NCBI GenBank assembly: GCA_964467615.1
Contig: CAYXRK010000105.1
Coordinates: forward strand, 1 to 16,379
DNA: 16,379 nt
Reading direction: 5' to 3'
Source of the DNA: CAYXRK01 sp964467615
GTDB taxonomy: Bacteria; Hydrogenedentota; Hydrogenedentia; Hydrogenedentales; GCA-2746185
Below the pieces are notes generated by a model. The model was not told the origin of the DNA. It did not search any database and was given only the letters and a program-made list of their open reading frames with translations. Made by a program: the position numbers and the translations under genes. Below are positions 13,910 through 16,379 of the stretch, piece by piece; positions within the stretch are counted from its first letter, which is position 1, and each line of letters starts with the position of its first letter.

Positions 13910-14410
13910 GTGAACAGGCTGAGGAAGATAGCCGGGTGGATATGGCGAAACAAAGAACGCATGGTCCTGGCGGTCGTTGTCGGGATACTTGTCTTTCGAG
14001 TGTACCAAGTCGTACAACCCACGACCGGGACGGACGTCGCGACAATTCCGAGGCCGCCGTCCTCGTCCGCGCTGTCGGCGCCCTCGCTTTCCCCGAACAT
14101 CGTCGTCCAGGAAAAACCGGAACCGAGAACGGCGTTGCTTGTGCGAAATCCATTTGTCTGGCAAGCCCAGGGCGGGCAATCGAGGGTCGTCGACGCCGAA
14201 TCGGGGAAACCCGATCTCGTGCTGCTGCGTATTCAAGAACGGCCCGGCGGCGGCGCTCAGGCACAAATTCGCTCTGGCCCCTCTCGAAAATGGTACAACG
14301 TTGGCGAAAAATTCGAGTCCTACGAGTTGACGGACATCGACGTTGAGAACCAAAAGATCAAAATCTATTCGGAAGAAATGCGAAAGGAATATGAATACGC
14401 CAAGGAATAG
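13910..14410 (+). CDS. pilP: PilP/GspC-like periplasmic pilus assembly protein
   Basis: A 166-residue protein with a basic N-terminus, one membrane segment (about 18-36, RMVLAVVVGILVFRVYQVV), a Pro/Ser-rich linker (about 37-75) and a compact C-terminal domain: RNPFVW (79-84), DLVLLRIQE (102-110), QAQIRSG (117-123), YNVGEKFESYELTDIDVE (129-146), KIKIYSEE (149-156). That strand pattern and the VGEKFESYEL turn fit the HR domain of PilP and GspC, which binds the N-domains of the secretin. PilP is normally a lipoprotein; this one has no lipobox and keeps an uncleaved anchor as GspC does. Start GTG 13910 has only a weak upstream AGAGTGA. It lies between pilO and the secretin gene, the usual pilMNOPQ place. 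Confidence 0.75.
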   Translation: MNRLRKIAGWIWRNKERMVLAVVVGILVFRVYQVVQPTTGTDVATIPRPPSSSALSAPSLSPNIVVQEKPEPRTALLVRNPFVWQAQGGQSRVVDAESGKPDLVLLRIQERPGGGAQAQIRSGPSRKWYNVGEKFESYELTDIDVENQKIKIYSEEMRKEYEYAKE

Positions 14411-14563
14411 CTGTGCCGCAGCCGAGAACTCGAAGGTTACACGACGGCCGGTACATGGCTGGCGATCAATCGAGATGCTCGGGCGGCATCGATAGGGAAT
14501 TAAGTAATCGACCTGAAGAATCCGGCCCAAATTCGGCCTGGGTATGACGGTCGAGCAAGATCA

Positions 14564-14593
14564 TTGATAGCTAGGGTTTAGGTGGCTTACACT
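14564..14593 (+). promoter_or_regulatory. Candidate internal promoter for the secretin gene
   Basis: TTGATA (14564-14569), an 18-nt spacer and TACACT (14588-14593) match sigma-70 moderately. The start site would fall near 14600, giving a leader of about 180 nt. Confidence 0.35.
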
Positions 14594-14600
14594 AGAAGGT

Positions 14601-14622
14601 AGCGCGCCGGGAGCTGCGCGCT
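14601..14622 (+). promoter_or_regulatory. Hairpin at the predicted 5' end of the secretin mRNA
   Basis: AGCGCGC and GCGCGCT form a perfect 7-bp stem around an 8-nt loop. It begins eight bases after the candidate -10, so it would sit at the very 5' end of the transcript, a position where stems protect mRNA from RNase E-type decay. Confidence 0.35.
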
Positions 14623-14778
14623 GGGAGGGATTTGCTTGCGCATCCGCGGAATCGTTCGTCTACCTGCAGTGATTTCACGCATGGAGCGTCGGCAGAGTCC
14701 CATCGTTGTCACCGCGCCAGGTTGTCCGTCGGCAACGCTGGGCACCCAACTTCGGAACCGCGGGAGGAGTACCTCGTA

Positions 14779-16379
14779 ATGGTTAGACAGCACGCCGGCG
14801 CCGCGCGATCTGCGTGTAGCGCTTTATGGGTGGTTTCGACGATTTTCGCGTCGCAACCCGCATGGGGTCAGGATCCGCCTGCCGAAGCCCAAGAGGTCGG
14901 CGAGGTATCTCAGGCGGAACAACACTTCCGCCGAGGCGTCGAGCTGTTCCGAGACGGCAATTATCGAGAGGCGCTCGACGAGTTCAACCGAACGTTGGCG
15001 CTCGAACCTACCATGGAAAAAGCGCAGGATTTTCGCGACCAATGTAATGCCAAACTTCGAATCAGTGATACTGGCGGAGACCCCGCAGCTCGGCCGCAGT
15101 TTGAAACGCTCGATCCCTCCGATGTCGCGGTCCCAGGCGAGTCCCCCCAACTCTCTCCGGACGAGTACAAAGTCCAGACGGTCCGCCAACTGGTCGAAAT
15201 GGGTGAGCAGTACCTTCAGTATGGTTTCTTTAGCGAGAGTGTCGACTACTTCGAACAAGCCCTCCTAATCGCGCCGGACAACTTGCGCGCGCAAGACGGC
15301 CTCCACAAAGCGACCCTAGGCAAATACCAGGAAGACATCGAGAATAGCCAAAAGGGAATTAAGGAGCAGACCAGTAAAATCCGCAACTTCATAGAGAAGT
15401 CGAAGCTGCTTCCTGAAGGATCGGACGCGACCGGAATCAAGGATCCTCGTATCAGCGTGCCCAATATCGAAGAGTTAGTCGAACAATCAACGCAACAAAC
15501 CGCGATCGAGGAAATTCTCGCGTCATCGGTAAACGTATTCTTCGAAGACATTCACCTTCTGGACATTCTCGAATATTTTATTGATTCCTATGAGATCAAC
15601 ATGATCGTCGACAATCGCGTGATTGAACCGCGGGAAGATCCCAATGCCGCTCAGCCCGGAGCGCCGGCGCCGGCGCCGGCGCCGGCCCCCCCACGCCCCG
15701 GGGGGGGGGGCGGGGGGGGCGGGGGCGCGGGGCGGGGGGGGGGGCCGCCTCGCCCTGGGGGTGGCGGAGGGGGCGGCGGCGGACTGGGTGGAGGTCTAGG
15801 GGCTTTGGGAGGGGCCGGAGGCGGGGCGGCGCGCCCTGGCCAACAAGGGTTCTCCGGGGCCGAGATTGTCACCGATGGCAAAGTACCCTATATAAATCTC
15901 CAAAATGTGACCTTGAGCGAAGCGTTACGGGCGACGCTGCGGCCGCTCAACCTGGATTACTCGATCCAGCCCAGCTTTATTTGGATTAGTACGCCCGAAA
16001 AGATTCGCCACGAGACCTTCGAAGAATTGGTGACCAAATACTACGAGTTGCGCAACCTGAGTGAAACGCTGTTCAAACTAATCGTCATCGATCCAACTGG
16101 ACAAGGCGGCGGTGGCCAAGGTGGCGGCGGCCAAGGCGGCGGTGGTTTCGGCGGCGGCGGCCAAGGCGGCGGTGGCCAAGGCTTCGGCGGCGGCGGCCAA
16201 GGCGGTGGCGGCGGCCAAGGCTTCGGCGGCGGCGGCCAAGGTGGCGGTGGCCAAGGCTTCGGCGGCGGCGGCCAAGGCGGCGGTGGTTTCGGCGGCGGCG
16301 GCCAAGGCGGCGGCGGCGAGGGCGTCGGCGGCGGCGGCCAAGGCGGTGGCGGCGGCCAAGGCTTCGGCGGCGGCGGCCA
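14779..16379 (+). CDS. pilQ: PilQ-type secretin, N-terminal part: TPR, split STN domain, Gly-rich repeats (3' truncated)
   Basis: The frame is open from ATG 14779 to the window end (533 codons visible). GGGAGGAG lies nine bases upstream. A signal peptide (1-30, TIFASQPAWG before Q31) shows export. Two TPR-like units follow (about 45-78 and 134-168), then a helical linker. The STN/N0-type secretin domain is in two halves: VNVFFEDIHLLDILEYF with NMIVDNRV (251-281) and PYINLQNVTLSEALRATL with IWIS (370-404), separated by about 75 Pro/Ala/Gly residues. TKYYELRNLSETL (418-430) is the typical exit into the secretin N-domains. From residue 442 a Gly/Gln/Phe repeat runs to the edge. The ring-forming secretin domain should lie downstream, so the call rests on the STN region and operon position. 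Role: outer-membrane pore for the pilus. A type II secretion GspD homologue is the main alternative. Confidence 0.8.
   Translation, partial: MVRQHAGAARSACSALWVVSTIFASQPAWGQDPPAEAQEVGEVSQAEQHFRRGVELFRDGNYREALDEFNRTLALEPTMEKAQDFRDQCNAKLRISDTGGDPAARPQFETLDPSDVAVPGESPQLSPDEYKVQTVRQLVEMGEQYLQYGFFSESVDYFEQALLIAPDNLRAQDGLHKATLGKYQEDIENSQKGIKEQTSKIRNFIEKSKLLPEGSDATGIKDPRISVPNIEELVEQSTQQTAIEEILASSVNVFFEDIHLLDILEYFIDSYEINMIVDNRVIEPREDPNAAQPGAPAPAPAPAPPRPGGGGGGGGGAGRGGGPPRPGGGGGGGGGLGGGLGALGGAGGGAARPGQQGFSGAEIVTDGKVPYINLQNVTLSEALRATLRPLNLDYSIQPSFIWISTPEKIRHETFEELVTKYYELRNLSETLFKLIVIDPTGQGGGGQGGGGQGGGGFGGGGQGGGGQGFGGGGQGGGGGQGFGGGGQGGGGQGFGGGGQGGGGFGGGGQGGGGEGVGGGGQGGGGGQGFGGGG
15661..15754 (+). repeat. 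GGCGCC repeat and poly-G tract in the secretin gene
   Basis: (GCGCCG)4-type sequence encoding (AP)n is followed by G-runs of 11 (15700-15710), 8 (15712-15719), 5 (15721-15725) and 11 (15734-15744) broken by single C or CGC. It encodes oligo-Gly with GGG codons, unlike the mixed codons of the later Gly repeat. The frame is intact in this assembly. Confidence 0.95.
16102..16379 (+). repeat. Imperfect GGCGGCGGCGGCCAAGGC tandem repeat encoding a G/Q/F-rich region
   Basis: Repeated GGC/GGT codons with CAA (Gln) every five to six residues and TTC (Phe) at intervals give units of the type GGGGQG and GFGGGGQ; one unit has GAG and GTC instead. The array starts at 16102 and is still running at the last base, so its full length is unknown. 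Confidence 0.95.

Larger units (their letters stand above)
14411..14778 (+). other. 368-bp intergenic region before the secretin gene
   Basis: I see no gene on either strand here; short antisense frames have no recognisable content. It holds a candidate promoter (14564-14593), a start-site hairpin (14601-14622) and the strong secretin ribosome binding site GGGAGGAG (14762-14769). The length, in an otherwise compact operon, suggests the secretin has its own control. Confidence 0.5.

Noticed and set aside
15651..16359. Minus-strand Pro-rich and Ala-rich frames opposite the Gly repeats
   Set aside because: They simply read the complement of GGN repeats; the plus frame has a signal peptide, TPR and STN domains and stays open throughout.

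Overview
This GC-rich window has the look of a free-living diderm bacterium of the PVC/Hydrogenedentes kind. That placement is an inference from three things: long Glu-Gly dipeptide repeats in a surface protein, PEGA-SUMF1 lipoproteins, and a type IV pilus operon whose secretin carries TPR and Gly-rich insertions. No rRNA or other marker gene is present to confirm it.

Layout. Bases 1-426 are the 3' end of a secreted EF-hand protein with an (EG)17 linker and a Cys-plus-hydrophobic-plus-Arg C-terminus of the surface-sorting type. Bases 530-1741 encode a MacB/FtsX-type ABC permease with no ATPase beside it. Convergent to it, 8329-1920 on the minus strand hold a tightly coupled two-gene lipopeptide pathway: a fatty acyl-AMP ligase (FAAL) whose stop overlaps the GTG start of a single-module NRPS with the order ACP-C-A-PCP-TE. 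The specificity residues I read in the A domain (DLTKVGHVGK) are one residue away from the published aspartate code, so the simplest predicted product is an N-acyl-aspartate. The NRPS gene carries three in-frame repeat intrusions: a 93-bp REPIN-like element in the A domain, 2.8 copies of a 30-bp tandem repeat in the A domain, and a composite REP region that now encodes its last residues and its stop codon.

Bases 8567-9946 (plus strand) encode a lipoprotein with three PEGA domains and a SUMF1/FGE-like domain that lacks one of the two catalytic cysteines of true FGE. From about 10042, a near-consensus sigma-70 promoter with an overlapping inverted repeat drives a type IV pilus assembly operon: a natural PilM-PilN fusion (10210-12381), PilO (12378-13361), a doubtful small membrane ORF (13361-13696), a PilP/GspC-like protein (13910-14410) and the 5' part of a PilQ-type secretin (14779 to the window end). 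In the secretin, a Pro/Gly-rich block encoded by two 11-G runs splits the STN domain, and a long Gly/Gln/Phe repeat runs off the edge of the window.

How they work together: FAAL activates a fatty acid as acyl-AMP and passes it to the N-terminal ACP of the NRPS. The C domain joins it to the PCP-bound amino acid and the TE releases the product. The pilus proteins form the inner-membrane alignment platform (PilM-N-O-P) and the outer-membrane pore (PilQ). I see no direct link between the two systems beyond being neighbours.
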